Assembly: GCA_030998225.1 (NCBI GenBank)
Contig: JAPYXD010000275.1
Coordinates: forward strand, 1,984,001 to 2,048,000
Direction of reading: 5' to 3'
From: Diplolepis rosae
Lineage: Eukaryota > Arthropoda > Insecta > Hymenoptera > Diplolepididae
DNA: 64,000 bases
Part shown: one piece after another, positions 44,752 through 58,209 of the stretch
Layout of the letters: each line of letters starts with the position of its first letter
How positions within the stretch are numbered: position 1 is the first letter of the stretch
Notes under the pieces: generated by a model
Databases searched by the model: none
Told to the model about the DNA's origin: nothing
The model's input: only the letters and a program-made list of their open reading frames with translations
Program-made: the position numbers and the translations under genes

Positions 44752-46217
44752 AACGCTCAATTATATCCAATAAGATTACTATTGATCTTTTTACACTTAT
44801 TAGAATTTATTTAACGCACAAATTTGTAAAATTAAATGATTTTATACATTATTTATGATGACTTTGTTTCTTTTTTAGCTATATAATTTGAACAAAGCGA
44901 GTATTTACCATTTAGGTTATGTAGTATAATGTTGAATTTAGTTTTTTTACCGAAAATTGATGTTTTCAAACAAGAATAATTAGGTCTTGATTTAAACTGA
45001 CAAGTATCAAATATTTGAGTCGAAAATTGGTGTCTCTGGCGGAAAATGGATCCGTTACGAAAAATCACTAAATCTTACTTAAAACTCACTAGGACCAACA
45101 TTTTTATGTTATTCTTGGTGTTTTCGGAGTGAATACATTTACAGAAAAATCATCAAGCTTAGAATCATTTCAGTAGAAACTAACCATGCCTGATAATTTT
45201 GAAAACGTTTTCTGGCAGTCCCATGCATTCGAAAAAAGGCTGAAGATGTTAACTGTGTTATTTTTCAACCAATCAGGGTTGCTTTACATCTGAACCCGAT
45301 GGGATTATTATGGGATCATTATGGATTATAAATAATAAATAACAATAAATCATGAATTTTAATTCAAATAAAAAAAATGTTCAATCTGTAACTGTAAATT
45401 GTATTCGAGATTTATGATTCATATATTATATATTTTTTTATTGTAATCTTTAGTTCGTTTATTTTATTATATGCTTGTATATAAATTTCCCATCATATAT
45501 TCTGTAAATAATTATTTTTATATTGTTTAAAAGCTGATGGATTTTAATGATTATTTTTCATTCATTAGTTTTTTATATTCATTATATATGAACATTAATT
45601 TTTTCCTCAGTAATTTTATTACATTTAAGACATATTAAAATGTCGAGTTCTGAGGAAATTAATTGTAAACTCGGCATTGTTGAGTGCAGGAATCCAAAGT
45701 TCATATTACGAATTCATGATAAATATAGTATTGGAGGATCATAAATACAATATCTAGCAAACATTAAAAAATCTCTGAATCTTAAACGAATACATGGGAC
45801 ACAGATAAATTTTCGAATCAAGAATTCATTCAAAATAGAACACTTTTGGTACATAAATATGAACTTATCTATGGAACTTATTTATTAATATTGTTAACTA
45901 ACTGAAAAATTTTTCGCGAAATTGATGCATTTGCGCGCATACGTATCACGCGTTGGAGCACCTAGCGAGCCAGTAGATAGTTGTAGCGACTACTTTCCGC
46001 TACAAACATCAAATTTAGGCTCAAATATTTGATACTTGTAAATTTCAATCAAGGCTTAATTAGCCTTGTTTTAAAATATATATTTCCTTACAAAAACACC
46101 GAATTTAAATTCAAGCAATTGATACTTGTAATTTTTTAATCAAGGCTTGATTATTTTGATTTTAAATATTATTTTTCAAATTTTCCGTACCTCGCCATCT
46201 ACTGCTCTATTTTATAT
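44752..46217. other. AT-rich non-coding stretch of unit 3 with empty insertion site
   Basis: Counterpart of 1359-1479 plus 3878-5280. Near 44850 it preserves the uninterrupted TA target of the unit 1 nested element. Nothing coding seen. Confidence 0.5.
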
Positions 46218-46466
46218 TGTTATGAAACGCCACCTGCATTCGCCAACTTCATAAGTGTTTGACGACAATGCTCAACTAAAAAGAAAAGCCTCCATTAGCT
46301 CTTTTGTAGACAAGTCTGAAGTTCAACCCTAATTTGGCGAATTGGTTTTTCGGTAAAACGATTTATGGACAAAAGAATCTCCTGCTAAGACTTCTTGCCG
46401 GTCAGTTCACAAACTAACGCGAATAATACACAAAGATTTATTTAAAAGTTCATTTAATTTGTTGGA
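46218..46466 (+). promoter_or_regulatory. Conserved 5' flank of copy 3
   Basis: Matches the 250 bp upstream of copies 1 and 2. The initiator-like GGTCAGTTCAC near 46399 fits the arthropod Inr consensus TCAGT; the other copies have GGATAGTT and GGGCAGTT. Function inferred only from conservation and position. Confidence 0.4.
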
Positions 46467-49400
46467 ATGTCATCTGATGCTACTGGTTTATTTATTATTC
46501 TTCTGTTTTCGTTGCAGAAAGTTTGTAGTGAGTATACGTATGAAATTTTACAAAATTATTATAGAATTAGTTTTAGATTGTCGTGTTGATATTTTGTTTT
46601 AAAAACTTGTCTATGAAAAGAAAACTTATCAAAAATCAATCAGATCCATTGCAAAATTTCTACATGGTGTTTTAAATTGTTTTGAATGTAGTGCATTCTA
46701 CTGAGATGTCCATAGAAGACAAATTTTTCATCTCCAAAAAAATTTCTGATTGCACGAACCAAATGTTTCAACAAAAAAGTTTGGTTGTCTTAATAAAACA
46801 ATTCATTAGCTGCATAGCCATAAAATATTTTGAGTGAGACAACATAATTTTGGTTAATAATGGGATGTAGGCCTAAAAGTCATGCCTTATCTTGAGGATT
46901 TACTGTGGATAAATGAATTTCTTCATTGAAAGTCTGCTCAAAGGGCTTTACCATTCATATATTGGATCTATAACTTAATTCGCGTGGTTTTTTTTTCAAA
47001 ATTTGAAAATCTTTCTAGCAATTTGTGGATTCCATCCCAAAAGAACTGCGCCGGCTTGGCGGCCAAGAATGAATCAGGACAATTTTTGATACCCTGTTCT
47101 GATGTGAACCGTATTCCAGTGAGGGCGTTCTGCATCGACCGGAACAAATGGTAGTCAGAAAGGGATAGGTCTGGGCTATAAGGCGGGTGGGGTAAAACTT
47201 CCCATCCATTGTTTTCCAAATAGTTCTTAACCGGAATAGCAACATGGGGCCGAGCGTTGTCATGATGGAAAATTATTGCCTCGTGTCTGGTCGCATATTC
47301 CGGGCGTTTTTCGGCTATTGCTCTCTTCAAATGGATTAATTGTGTTCGGTAGCGTTCTCCATTGATGTTTTCACCCGTTTTTAGCAGCTCTTAATACAGC
47401 ACACCCTTCTCATGCCACCAAATACAGAGCATTACCTTCACGCCATGGATATTCGGCTTTGTCGTTGATTTGGCTGGTTGGCCGGGTTTCGCGTATGATG
47501 TTTTGCGCCTGGGTTTGTCGTAATAGATCCATTTTTCATCACCAATAACAATCCGATGCAAAAATGACTTCTTTTTGTGGCGTTCCAGCAGCATTTCGGA
47601 CATGCAAAACCGCCTTTCAACGTCTCTCGGCTTGAGTTCATGTGGAACCCAATTTCCTTGCTTCTGAACGTATCCGGCTGCTTTGAAACGTTTTGAAATG
47701 GCTTCTTGAGTGACTCCCAAAGATTCTGCGAGCTTTTCCTGTGTTTGGCAACAATCTTCATCGAGTAATGCTTACAGTTTTTCATCTTCAAACTTTTTTG
47801 GGTGCCCAGGAGGTTCTTCGTCTTCCAAGCCAAAATCACCACTTTTAAATCGTGCAAACCACTTTTGGCACGTTCGCTCAGCTAGAGCATGTTCACCATA
47901 AACTTCCACCAAAATATGATGACTTTCGGCAGCAGTTTTCCTCATAATAAAGTAATGAAGAAGAACTGCCCGCAAAAACATTTTTTCAGGCACAAAGTTC
48001 GACATATTTGAGTGAAAAGAAATTATTGTTGTTTACGCTTCAAATGAATGGCATATACTGAAACAGACGCACACTGACAGTAGCTTTCCAACGCATGTTC
48101 GGAATATTGGAACGATGGAATAATAATCAAGTTACGCCATCTCCTAGCAAACCGCAGGAATTAAGTTATAGATCCAATATTTACGAGTACGAAGAAATCG
48201 TTCGGAAATTTTTTAATCCATAAGTTAAATTTCAAATAAATAAATTAGATACAACTAAAGCACTCGGTTTTTGTCGGAATCCTAAGACTCACTGATGCAT
48301 TCTGTCAATCAGGCAAAAATCAAAGTGCCAGTTACAAAGAGAACAATATTATCATGACTCGCTTAATTAATTGACCTACTAAATTTGCTGTTCCCAGTTA
48401 TTTTACTGGCAAAAATAATCCTTTTTTGTTCTCCGAAGGTGTTTTCAGATTGGGAAGTACGCTTAGCCAGTCTGATCTGACCTATTGGCAAAAAAATCTG
48501 ATTCTTTTACTGAAAAATCATAACATAACGCATCTTATTGTCCGTGATCAAAATTTAAATCTACTTTATTCTGGCATCGAAATCGAGTAGTGGTCAAAAT
48601 CTATGCGGCTATTCTTGTTTGTTTTGATATTAAGGCGGTGCATATCAAAATCGTGAGTGATTCGACTACCGAGGCCTTTTTAGTGTGCTTAAAAAGCCTT
48701 TTTGGAGCGTAGACCAATGTATTTAGTCCTCGCCCCAAAATCCATGCCTTAGCTCTTAGCAACACAATATACTACTTTCGAGACGCGTAAGAAGCTTTGA
48801 TCGTTTTTCCAATAATGCGACTTATTTTAAAGGTGTAAAACGCGAATTAGCTGAATCGTGTCAATTCTTAAATAATGAAGAGAATATTAACAACATTTTC
48901 CGTAACTTTTCGAATTATGCAGGAATCAATTGGCATCTTATTCTCGCGCGTTCACCACACTGCGGTAGACTCTGGGATTCCGCAGTAAAATCTTTTAATT
49001 ACAATTTTACTCGCATTATCGGAGAAAAAATTTTAACATATAAAGAATTGACAACGTTTACAACTAAGGTAGAGTGTATCCAAAATTCGCTCTCTTCAAC
49101 GCCTATACTTTCAGGCCAAAACGACTTAGTTGCTGTGACGCCAGGTCACTTTTTATAGATAACTCAATAACAAACGTGCCAGAACACAATTTGTTGAATT
49201 TACCGCCAAATCAACTTCCGTCCTGGCAGAAAATTCAACAAAGAAGGCAACACTTGTGGGCTCGATGGAACAAGGAGTATTTCTACGAGCTATCCATATG
49301 TGAAAAATACCTTAAGAGTGCCACTAAGTACATTTAGGTTGGCAAATTGGTTAAGAATGAAGACGATAATTTACCTCCTTTGCGATGGAGCCTAGGTCGA

Positions 49401-52400
49401 ATAAGTGCCATTCATCCAGAAACGAAAAAGTTCGAGTGGTAACGATTAAAACTGCACAAGACGAATATAAGCGCAGTGTCAAAAATCAGACTTTTCTGAT
49501 AGTTGACGTTATGTGATACCTTAAATCACTTAAGTATACGTAACTAGTATCGAAAAATCGGTTTAAAATTGAAAGCTGAAAATTGATTTGTCCAAAGGCA
49601 CCTTTTTCGCCCCACCGTGAGTCGCGTCGATGTATTTTCACATTGCCGATGTGGAATTACATGCACTGCTTTCACTTGCTCGTTTTTCTGTGAAATTTCT
49701 CGCCGACAGACTATGTTAAATCCCGCGGACATTTCATACACTGTGCTTTATAAAATTAGTGACATCGGGTAAAATAAAATCCAGCTGAGTGCATACCTAC
49801 TTTTCTAGAAATAGTAAAAAGACACAACATGGTTATGTTACTGCGATGAACGCACAAAACCAGCACCGTTTACAACGATCCAGTAAGAAGGTATGAATTA
49901 AATTAGATAAAAACGTTTCTATTCAATTCAATACCGTTTTTCAAAATTACTTTTCAATCCAGAAGAGTATAACATAACATAACGTTCATTGTGTTATTTG
50001 ACAAATGTAATTAGGATATATTAATTTCATATTTACTAATTCTCTATTGCATTTTTGAAGCGAATTTATCTAAATCATTTAGAACAAATTTGCAAAATAG
50101 TTAATTAGAATTCAAGCTGCTGTCATTGCCGTGGTCAAAACGAATTAAATTGACTACAGTTTTAGATTAGACACAACAGAATTAGTTTATTCCACATATC
50201 CACTCACAGGATGAAATTGAAATGACTTCAACTTCTTAGGCTATCCTACGTAATTAAATTGAATTACTTTCATTCACATTTTGACTCATAAAAACGAAAT
50301 AAAATGTGTTCAATATTATAAGTTTCATTACGAGATTAAATAGAATCAACTTGACTTCAAATCGTTCACACTTGTCTATCTACCTAGATTTATCCAAATC
50401 AATTTCATCCCCTTCAAAGTAATCCCTTCCCGATATAGTCCACTTATTCCTACGTTTTTTCCGATTGTCGAAACACTTGTTAAATTCGATTTCCGGAATT
50501 TTCTTCAAAGCCTTCTTCGATTCGGATTGTATCTCTTCAATCTTGTCAAAACGGAGTCCTCGTATTGGTCTTTTGAGTTTGGGGAATAGCCAGAAGTCAC
50601 ACGGAGCCAAATCGGGCGAATATGGTGGTTGTCGAACTATATGCATTGAGATTTTGGCGATATGATCACGAAGAACGATTACAGTGTGAGATGGCGCATT
50701 ATCGTGATGCAAAAACCACGAGTTGTCTGCCCAAAATATCTTTTGAAACGGTGTTGAGTGATCCTCTTGAAATGCCAATAGTGTCAGCAAGGTCTCTAAT
50801 TGTCAATCGATGATATGATTATAAACATTTTTCTTTCTGCGACACGCTCAAATCACCGAAGGCCTTCTGCAACATTCTGAACGTTTCCGCAACTGAAATT
50901 TCATTCCGCAAACAAGATTTAGTGCCCCTTCTTTCTCAACAAATTCAGACATTGTAAAAATCGAAAAAATCACTTTCAGTCGTTTAGAAAACACAAGCGT
51001 AACTATGTAACAAATGATGACATTGACTTGGAATTTGGCACAGATGTCAGTAAGAGTAGGGCCAACATAAAAATAAAAGGGTTCACTCGAATTGGGCTGC
51101 TCGCGAAGTTTAAATTAAAAATTCACCTTAGTTTTTGCCCACAGTAGTATTTCACTTGAGTTAAGCCGTATGGCTGTTGTTTCAAGATTTTGAATTAGCA
51201 CTTGTGACTACGTGGCTCAAATCAAGTGAAATATACCAAAATTGTTTGAATCGTTGTAAGCAGTGCTGATCTGATGCGATTATCTTAGTAAGTCTCCGGT
51301 AAGGCATGCATGGAACGGAGATTCGATTCCACTCGGCACAAGCAAGATGTACGCTTCTAAAAATTAATACCTGATTGATATCACGACAAGTCTAAATTAA
51401 AAATTTGATTATCTATCATTTTATCCTCTGAAGGCACCTTTGTCGATTTAGAACAGCAATTCTGTACTACTATCTTTTTTGCGTTTAGTACTAGGGTGTT
51501 TGATATTCACGTGATATTCCTACGAGAGGTCGCCACTAATAAAAACGGCTATCATTGTTGACAAGTTCCGTCCTTCATACCTCTTCTGTCAAAATTTGAG
51601 CTAAATCCATTCAATAGTTTACAAGTGACAGTGTCTAAAAGCTACCAACCACCGAATTTTTTCAAAGATAAAAATAGAAATTTTGTGTGTTGATTGAACA
51701 CTACTTTTTGCGTGGAAAACCCTTATCAGAAACGAAAGCCAAGCTCGAATAATATTCTTCGGACTTGGCTCCGTGATATGGGATGGTTTAGAAGTGATTC
51801 ACCGAATTTCGCTGTGGTTGTACGAGCATAGTAAGCATCCCAAGTCCAAGTCGTCCAAATGAAATCACTTCACCAGAAATGATCAATAAAATCCACGATA
51901 TTGTATTGAACGACCCGATGGTAAAAGTGCGTGAGATAGCTGAGATTATATCCATCTCAACTGAGCGTGTGGGCAATATTTGTGACAATGGATGAAACAT
52001 GGGTCCATCATTATACCGCGGAATCACGTTAAGGGTCAGAACAGTGGGTTAAATCTGGTGAAAGTGTACGAAAGCGTCCAAATATACAACAATCGGCTTG
52101 AAAATTTATAACTAGATTTTGTTGAGATGCACATGGAGTAATCTTTATCGACTACTTTGAGGAAGAATGGATAATTACTGGAACATAGTATGCTGCATTA
52201 ATGGATTGATTGGTTGACCAAATCAGGAAGAAACACACATTTGAAAAAGGCCAAAAAACTTTTTCATTATGGCAATGCACCATTTCACAGGAAAAAACCA
52301 AGAATTGGGTTTTGGAACACTTCCGCATTCACCTTATTCTCTAGACCTGGCCCCCATCGACTATTATCTGTTCCCAAACCTTAAGAGATGGCTGCGTGTT

Positions 52401-55400
52401 AGGCGTTTTGAGTCAAACAAAAAAGTTGAATGGGAAACAGAAGGGTATTTTGGAGCGTTTGATAAATCGTATTATTTGGATGGCACAGAAAAGTTAAAAG
52501 ATCGTTGGACTCTTTGTATCAAGCTAAAAGGAGAGTACATTGAGGAATATAACCGATTTTTGAGAAAAAAATTCATTCTTGTTCATTTTATCACGTCAAT
52601 ATCAAACACCCTAGTATATACTATTGTATATTTCGAATAATGTTCATAATTTTAAGATATTGCACTGTTAAAAATTAGAAATGTGTTATTTTCAAGGAAA
52701 GTTTAAATGCCTTTTTTTCATGAGCTGTTTACAAACTTAATTTATACTTGAATACCTTACGGAAGAATATATGTAGAACATTAAATTATATAACCTGATA
52801 AAAGTAGAGGCATTTAAATAAATGAGGATTAATACGGGAGCTCAAGTTATTTTTAAAATATTGTTACGTCAGAAATGTAACTTTTCTCTTGTCTACAGAT
52901 CTCCTCGTTTTATGTAAGGATCGGAAGGATCCTTCTAAGGGATTAGGAATAGTCAGTAAATGAGAAGGGTTGATCATAGAAAATATATTTATTAGCAATA
53001 AAAGTATTTTAAGTAAGCACCATAGAAAAGATGGAGATTAATATATAAAAGTTGAAATACTTAGTAATTACCCTGTCTTGTAAATTGGTCGGTGATGAAA
53101 TGAATCCAGTAGATTAGATGTGAATACTTGATTGAATACATCTATCAGCGTGAAATCGAAGCATGAAAGTGGGGACACACCGACACGCCACGTTTGGTTG
53201 AGCGAGGAACCACATGGGTTAATGGTGGGGATCGAATACGTACACGTTCTTCGAACACTAGTCCAAAGATGGGACATCGTGGAAATGTATTCTTCTGTTT
53301 ATCTTAAAATGAGTTTTAGATTTCAAACACTGATCACACGATTTTTAAACTCAATTCTTCTTCGTGTAGCAATTCAATTATTTGCATATGAATCTGTAAT
53401 AACATTCAATAAGTGTTTTATTTACCGGCTTCATTCACAGATGTAAAAGCCACAAAAATTTAAAATAAATAATCATTTTCAAAACCTTTTTTATTGATGC
53501 TTTCTTTCTTCTTCAAATTTTAGTAAAAATTGAAGCGCGGTTACGTATAATATCATAAAATATATCAGGTGTACAAATAAGTTTCCACCGTTTTTTATCA
53601 AAAATTGGGTATTTCCTGTGAAAGAACGGAATCTTATGTTTTATTCGAAGTATCGTCGATTGCGTTCTTATTGCGTTTCATGCTCAAAGTGTATACTATA
53701 TTCATATTGAACTAATTAATTTTTTAATCAACACTTATGCTTCTCTGATCTTTGACAGATACATCTTGATGAATTGAAAAATATTTTAAATAATGCGATT
53801 TGCAATCCACTACCACAATCAGTTAGTGTATCTATGTAAATTATCCATTTTTCTCAGTGTGTAGAATTATAAAGTGACTTTTTTTTATCTAATCGGAATG
53901 TCTCGGACTTCCTTTAGAATTAAAAAATACTTCTGTCTATACGGTGATGTTTTTTCGCCCGTCTGTTTGTTATAAGAAATGGATCTAACAGTGAAAAATA
54001 ATTTATGTGAAGAACCCATAAAGTATGCGACTTTACATTCTAATGGTAAATGTACCTTGCAATTCGACAAGACAATTGTGAAAGTCCCACTTTTGTGATT
54101 TTACCATTATATGGAAAGTAAGTTGTGTGCCATTGAGAGCACAGTTTGTTTGAATCAAACAAACATATCTTTGATACGTGACCAATAAAGGTAGTTGTTT
54201 AAATTATATTTTTTTTGATTCACACAAAACATTAATGAGGTAATACTAAAACCTTCTACAAAAAAAGCTATTACCATTTCGTGTAAAATTTAGTATTTTA
54301 TGGGTCCTTTATTTCAATTTTTTTTAAATCGTACAATAACCGACTTTTACCTATTCCTAAAATTTATATATTAAATGTCATCATATACAGGTATCGATTA
54401 TGATGTCGTTCTCACGGATGATGATTACTTTAATTTCGTTGTTTCTTTGTGGGAAGACAAGAATCCAGAAAAAAGTAATCCAAAGAATTATGAAATGTTA
54501 TGTCTTGGGGCCTTAATTAAATCAAACTGGATCCTTGTCAATAATGATTGTTTTGAAAGAGTGGTGAACTGCACTATGAATAACGTTGGCATCTTAACTC
54601 ATAGCATGTCTCGCCAAGGAATTCCACCAAAAACGCAGGTCTTTGAACGTTTCCAAAAAATTCGCGAGAGTGAAGTTTTTGATACAAAATATTTCATTCT
54701 ATATGTAAGTAGTTTCACACAGCATTGAGTTTAAACTTGAATTACTTGAATCTCAATATATTTTATAAAATAACGTTTGAATTTTTTAAAATACTTGAAT
54801 TATGAGAAATTATCTATTTATTTAGTTGAATACTCACTTTGAGGTATCATCACGTATAGAAGTAGATTGGGTAAAGTGGAATGAAACAGAACAGCACGGG
54901 ATTTTGGTAGGGTGGAAGGAAAGGGTAAGAATACACGATTCCTAAAATACTATCCCAGTACCATCTGTCAGTCTGTCAGAACTTGATCAATGCTCTCCCA
55001 CTACATTCTCATAAAGTTCTTGGCTAAACTTCTTACTATTATAACTCGAAACAATTACATTTTTATGCATCAAATTGACTCAGATCCTAATTTATTGTTG
55101 GGAATGCAGTTGATTCAAAGGCTCATATGATTGCACCAAAGTTAACTTTTAATCTGTGACAGACAATAAAAATGGTCAGTAAAGCTGAACATTCACGAAA
55201 GCAGTTTTAAAACCTCTCCATAACATAAAACAATCATTTGGTTCTAAATGTGAAAAGTTCTAAATGTAAGAAGTGCCCATTGAATGGCATTGAAATGTTA
55301 AATTCTGAAAAGAATCGAAAACGAGAATGGAACGTTCGAATGCATTTTCATGCCTGAATAGATGTTGTACTGGCCCAATAATATTTCCCAGTACTGGCAC

Positions 55401-56305
55401 TTCGTGGTTGATTTAATAATAATTGGATCAACTATGACTAATCAGTAACAGCTATTACTCTCTTCATTTTTTCGAGTGATAATTGATTATAATTCCTACT
55501 CGAAAATTGTTTCGAGGATACTGATTTAATCTCTGTCATGATTTAATCATTTAATCAGCAAAAAATTTTCAGTATTGGATAATAGTACTAGGACAGTACA
55601 ATATCCCTACTGAATTTCAGCAGACCATAGAAATTTCAATCTTCTAAAGCAAGGGGGTTTTCACTCACGAGTATTTCTGAAAAAGGGACGTATAGCGTTA
55701 TGAAATACGAGCGAGTCGGAGCGAGTCGATGAGTTTTTACGGGACTGCAGTTTTAACGTTATTTAGCATTATTCTTCCTTATTAAGAGAATAAATACTCG
55801 CAATACACTGTTTGATTTAGAATCGACTCATGAGTGAAAACCCCCTCGTTCTAAAGTATGAAAATTGTATTTTGATCTGTCTTAATAGGAGGGTCCAGTA
55901 AAACGAGAATTTCGTTCGATGTGTACACATCAGATACGTATCCTTTTATCAGACATAAAAGGCTCTTTATCAGACGTAAGTATTATTATCTGCTTTTTCT
56001 TTTCACGAAAAAAAATCAAGGTCTAACGTCTGTCAATATTTTAGTATCCCCTTGGCAGTCTTATAATAATTGACCAGAAGTTTAGAGCTAGTGTTTATTT
56101 TGAAGTACGAGTGGGGCCTAGCAAGGGAAATGGGTTTGATGATGGAGTAACAAGAATAAGTGAAGACTATATACCGGCGTATAAATTACTTGATAAAGAC
56201 TCCTCAAAATTAAGGAGGATGCTTCTGAGAGAAAGTGTGTCTAAGAGGAAGAGAAAAATAACATGTCAAAACGGTTCGTCATCAAAAAAACCCTTCTTGC
56301 CGTAG
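46467..56305 (+). CDS. Secreted S1-protease-like homologue, copy 3 (5 exons, 273 aa)
   Basis: Exons: 46467-46527, 54391-54704, 54826-54924, 55889-55975, 56045-56305. Gene plan and phases are the same as in copies 1 and 2. The first-exon donor is TGTA|GTGAGT, so the split codon becomes Ser rather than Gly. The signal peptide carries A4D, I6T and M13L relative to copy 1. His is again Asp in NWIL..NDC, and no GDSGG exists. Exon 3 matches copy 1 except for one silent change. Exon 5 has GQK changed to DQK, and the tail reads SKRKRK followed by SSSKKPFLP. Intron 1 (7.9 kb) is the longest of the three because it keeps a longer irritans-like mariner and extra BEL/Pao sequence. Likely an intact paralogue. 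Confidence 0.75.
46962..48177 (-). mobile_element. Mos1-like mariner, unit 3 copy, broken transposase
   Basis: Same TIRs and TA flanks as the unit 2 copy, 1216 bp. The N-terminus reads MSNFVPEKMFLRAVLLHYF in one frame (48005-47772). Middle and C-terminal parts are in other frames. The first catalytic region IGDEKWIYY is visible at 47391-47720. HHDNARPHVA and PPYSPDLSLSDYHLF are kept, but the extreme C-terminus (IASDGQYFE) is lost in a deletion near 47010. Confidence 0.75.
48310..49515 (+). mobile_element. BEL/Pao retrotransposon pol remnant, unit 3 intron (longest)
   Basis: Adds blocks lost elsewhere: FRLGSTLSQSDLTYW, then THLIVRDQNLNLLYSG (integrase zinc-binding region) and SPHCGRLWDSAVKSFNY, the typical BEL/Pao integrase stretch. 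Ends with KNEDDN.PPLRWSLGR. Many stops. Confidence 0.7.
49527..50085. other. Unit 3-specific 560 bp insertion in intron 1
   Basis: Units 1 and 2 join GTGATACCT(C/G)AAATTTTTACAAAT directly, whereas unit 3 has about 560 extra bp. Flanking AAAT could be a target duplication. No TIR or ORF recognised. Confidence 0.4.
50290..51095 (-). mobile_element. Same mariner, unit 3, with catalytic C-terminus
   Basis: The frame at 50380-50790 reads HHDNAPSHTVIVLRDH, PPYSPDLAPCDFWLFPKLKR and GRDYFEGDEIDL, so this copy keeps more of the catalytic domain than the unit 1 ORF. N-terminal pieces follow at 50830-50955 with frameshifts, and the middle is deleted. Confidence 0.65.
51096..51490. other. Unit 3 intron stretch, nothing firm
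   Basis: Contains GATTCGATTCC near 51330, which resembles a pol III B box, but no A box at proper spacing. Nothing else recognised. Confidence 0.25.
51491..52614 (+). mobile_element. Irritans-like mariner, 1.12 kb, defective
   Basis: TIR CTAGGGTGTTTGATATT with TA flanks. Transposase pieces: HTH region with INKIHDIVLNDPMVKVREIA and ISTERVGNI, then FVTMDETWVHHY (first catalytic Asp), and in the frame 52269-52640 HSPYSLDLAPIDYYLFPNLK (third Asp region) and ELKGEYIE-type ending. Stops, frameshifts and an internal deletion between RVGNI and TMDETW make it inactive. Subfamily by motif recall. Confidence 0.7.
52615..54374. other. Distal intron 1 of unit 3
   Basis: 52615-52800 matches 26420-26605 of unit 2; 53040-54374 matches the conserved distal intron block but lacks 11822-12337. 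52860-53040 is unique, with a TGTTACGTCA start that could be an LTR fragment but no matching end. Confidence 0.4.
55653..55845. mobile_element. Intron 3 MITE, unit 3
   Basis: Orthologous insertion, ends as in unit 1. Confidence 0.6.
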
Positions 56306-57259
56306 ACATAAAAATAAGAGTACAAGTGTTTACTCCAACTTTAATTTTATTTGAACAATTCTCTAAATTATCTGATTTTATTTGAGTAAACAATTTCGTT
56401 GAATCAAAAAAATCGTTACATGATTTCTATAGCATAATATTATGCGCTATAACCATCCAAAAAATATAACTCAAAGTTCAGGTAGTTCATTGAAGAAAGC
56501 TTGTGTGAGATGTATCTTCAATCGAAATAAAATTTTATTTCACACATTTACGCGTCACTTATCAAAACTTTTTCAATTCCTGAGTCGAAATTAGGGACGT
56601 TATTTGAAGGTTCTAAAATGGTTTTCGACTAAAATGGATTGTAGTCGGATAATGATTGGGCTTAATAATTCATCCAAAGATTGTCATAATTATTATAATA
56701 AAGTATATAAAGAGAAAATAATGAGTTTACTGCATAATCATGACCCAAAGCACATTGTCTCCGATAAATATTCATTTCTAACGTTTATTTATTGTTATTG
56801 AACTCCACGGAACAATCATTAAATCAAACATCCACAAATTACAATTCATTTCAAACATTCCACCTCCTTGCACCAGTTCGCAACACTGGCGCACCCAAAG
56901 TCTGATCCGACATTGTGGGTTATTGATATTGCTTTCAAGAGTTTAATTACAAATGTAGTAAAATAATAAATATCCATGCGAAATATGGAATCGCGAGCTC
57001 TTGTTTTCAAATGCAAGTGTTACTTCAATGGACGTACAAGTATAATAAAAATGAATCGCGAATATCAAGATAGAAATGTGATCCTTAAATTAAATTTTTT
57101 ATTTTCATTAAAACGTTTTTGATCAATAAGAAAGAATGTATAACTCCTTTGAGAAAATAGTCCACAGCAAATTTATAGATGTTTTTAAAACAAACAATTT
57201 TGTTTCCTAACATTCTTTTGGTATCCCCGATAGATTTCGTATAGAATGGAATTTTGTAT

Positions 57260-58209
57260 TTTTGATAACACTTTTTATGATTAAACCGATAACTACATGT
57301 CCGATCGAAAAATGGTTTGAAGTAGATTTGTGTATCTTCTTGAAATAAATAATTCTGTGGCTAAGCGGCAGAACGGAATAAGTCCATTTTTAATTCAAAA
57401 TGGTTTCTTATCATAAAACAAGTAGAAATATATCTCTCTATGTGTGGGACAAATTTCGTGACTCTTAGAATCCCTGTTATGTCTTTATGAACCGTTTACA
57501 TAACCAAATAACTTTTTTTTTGGAGCAGAACCGAATAACTCGACGTTTTGCGTTCTATTTATTCGTTTGTAACCAGTTCAAAAACACATGCATAGTATTT
57601 GAAAATATTAATTTAATTAAGAATGTAAGAATGTTTACATTTGGATTTGCATGTATCAATACTGACACACATACATTACGCTCGTAAAGTTTTCTAACGC
57701 CACGTATCGAAAAGTTTTAAGAAGACTTGTGAAATATTCCCTGTCTCTTTTTTTTGTGGAATTCAGAGTTTTTTGCGCACTGAATTATTTCTTATGATTA
57801 AACACAATATGATGCCAAATTGGTAATTAATTAAACGCATATGCATAACCGAATATGTCAAGACGTATAATAATTATCTTGATAACATTTTTCAATTAAA
57901 CCAAATTTAGAAGTGTCACAGTGTGTTGAAACCTAAAAAATTCGACATTCAAATTCCATTTCCTACTTGAATTATACGAGATGCGAAAAAACGCTATAAT
58001 ACAAAATTATTGACTTCAGAAAGATCTACAATTTTCGACTGTAACTTTTTTTTGAAAGATAGATATTTTTCCTTTTGAGTCATAAAAATTCGATTGGAAA
58101 TCGAAAATTAAATTTTTTAATGAGAATATATGAAATACAAAACTACAACGTTTTTCTGAAATGTAAATTTTCCGTTTCGGCCTCAAAAAATACTATAAAA
58201 ATTCATAAA
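57260..58209. other. Unit 3 3' flank, AT-rich, no gene
   Basis: Begins where unit 1 has its R1/piggyBac composite, so it represents either the original flank or another insertion. Diverged repeat phrases from 57890 resemble 41980-42470. No convincing ORF. Confidence 0.4.

Noticed and set aside
51310..51345. Possible tRNA or tRNA-derived SINE (GATTCGATTCC)
   Set aside because: No A box at the right distance and no cloverleaf could be drawn; only a B-box-like match.
52862..52885. TGTTACGTCA as the start of an LTR
   Set aside because: No matching CA end or target duplication could be found.
57487..57687. 66-codon ORF in the unit 3 3' flank
   Set aside because: AT-rich, low complexity, no splice or homology support and not present in other units.
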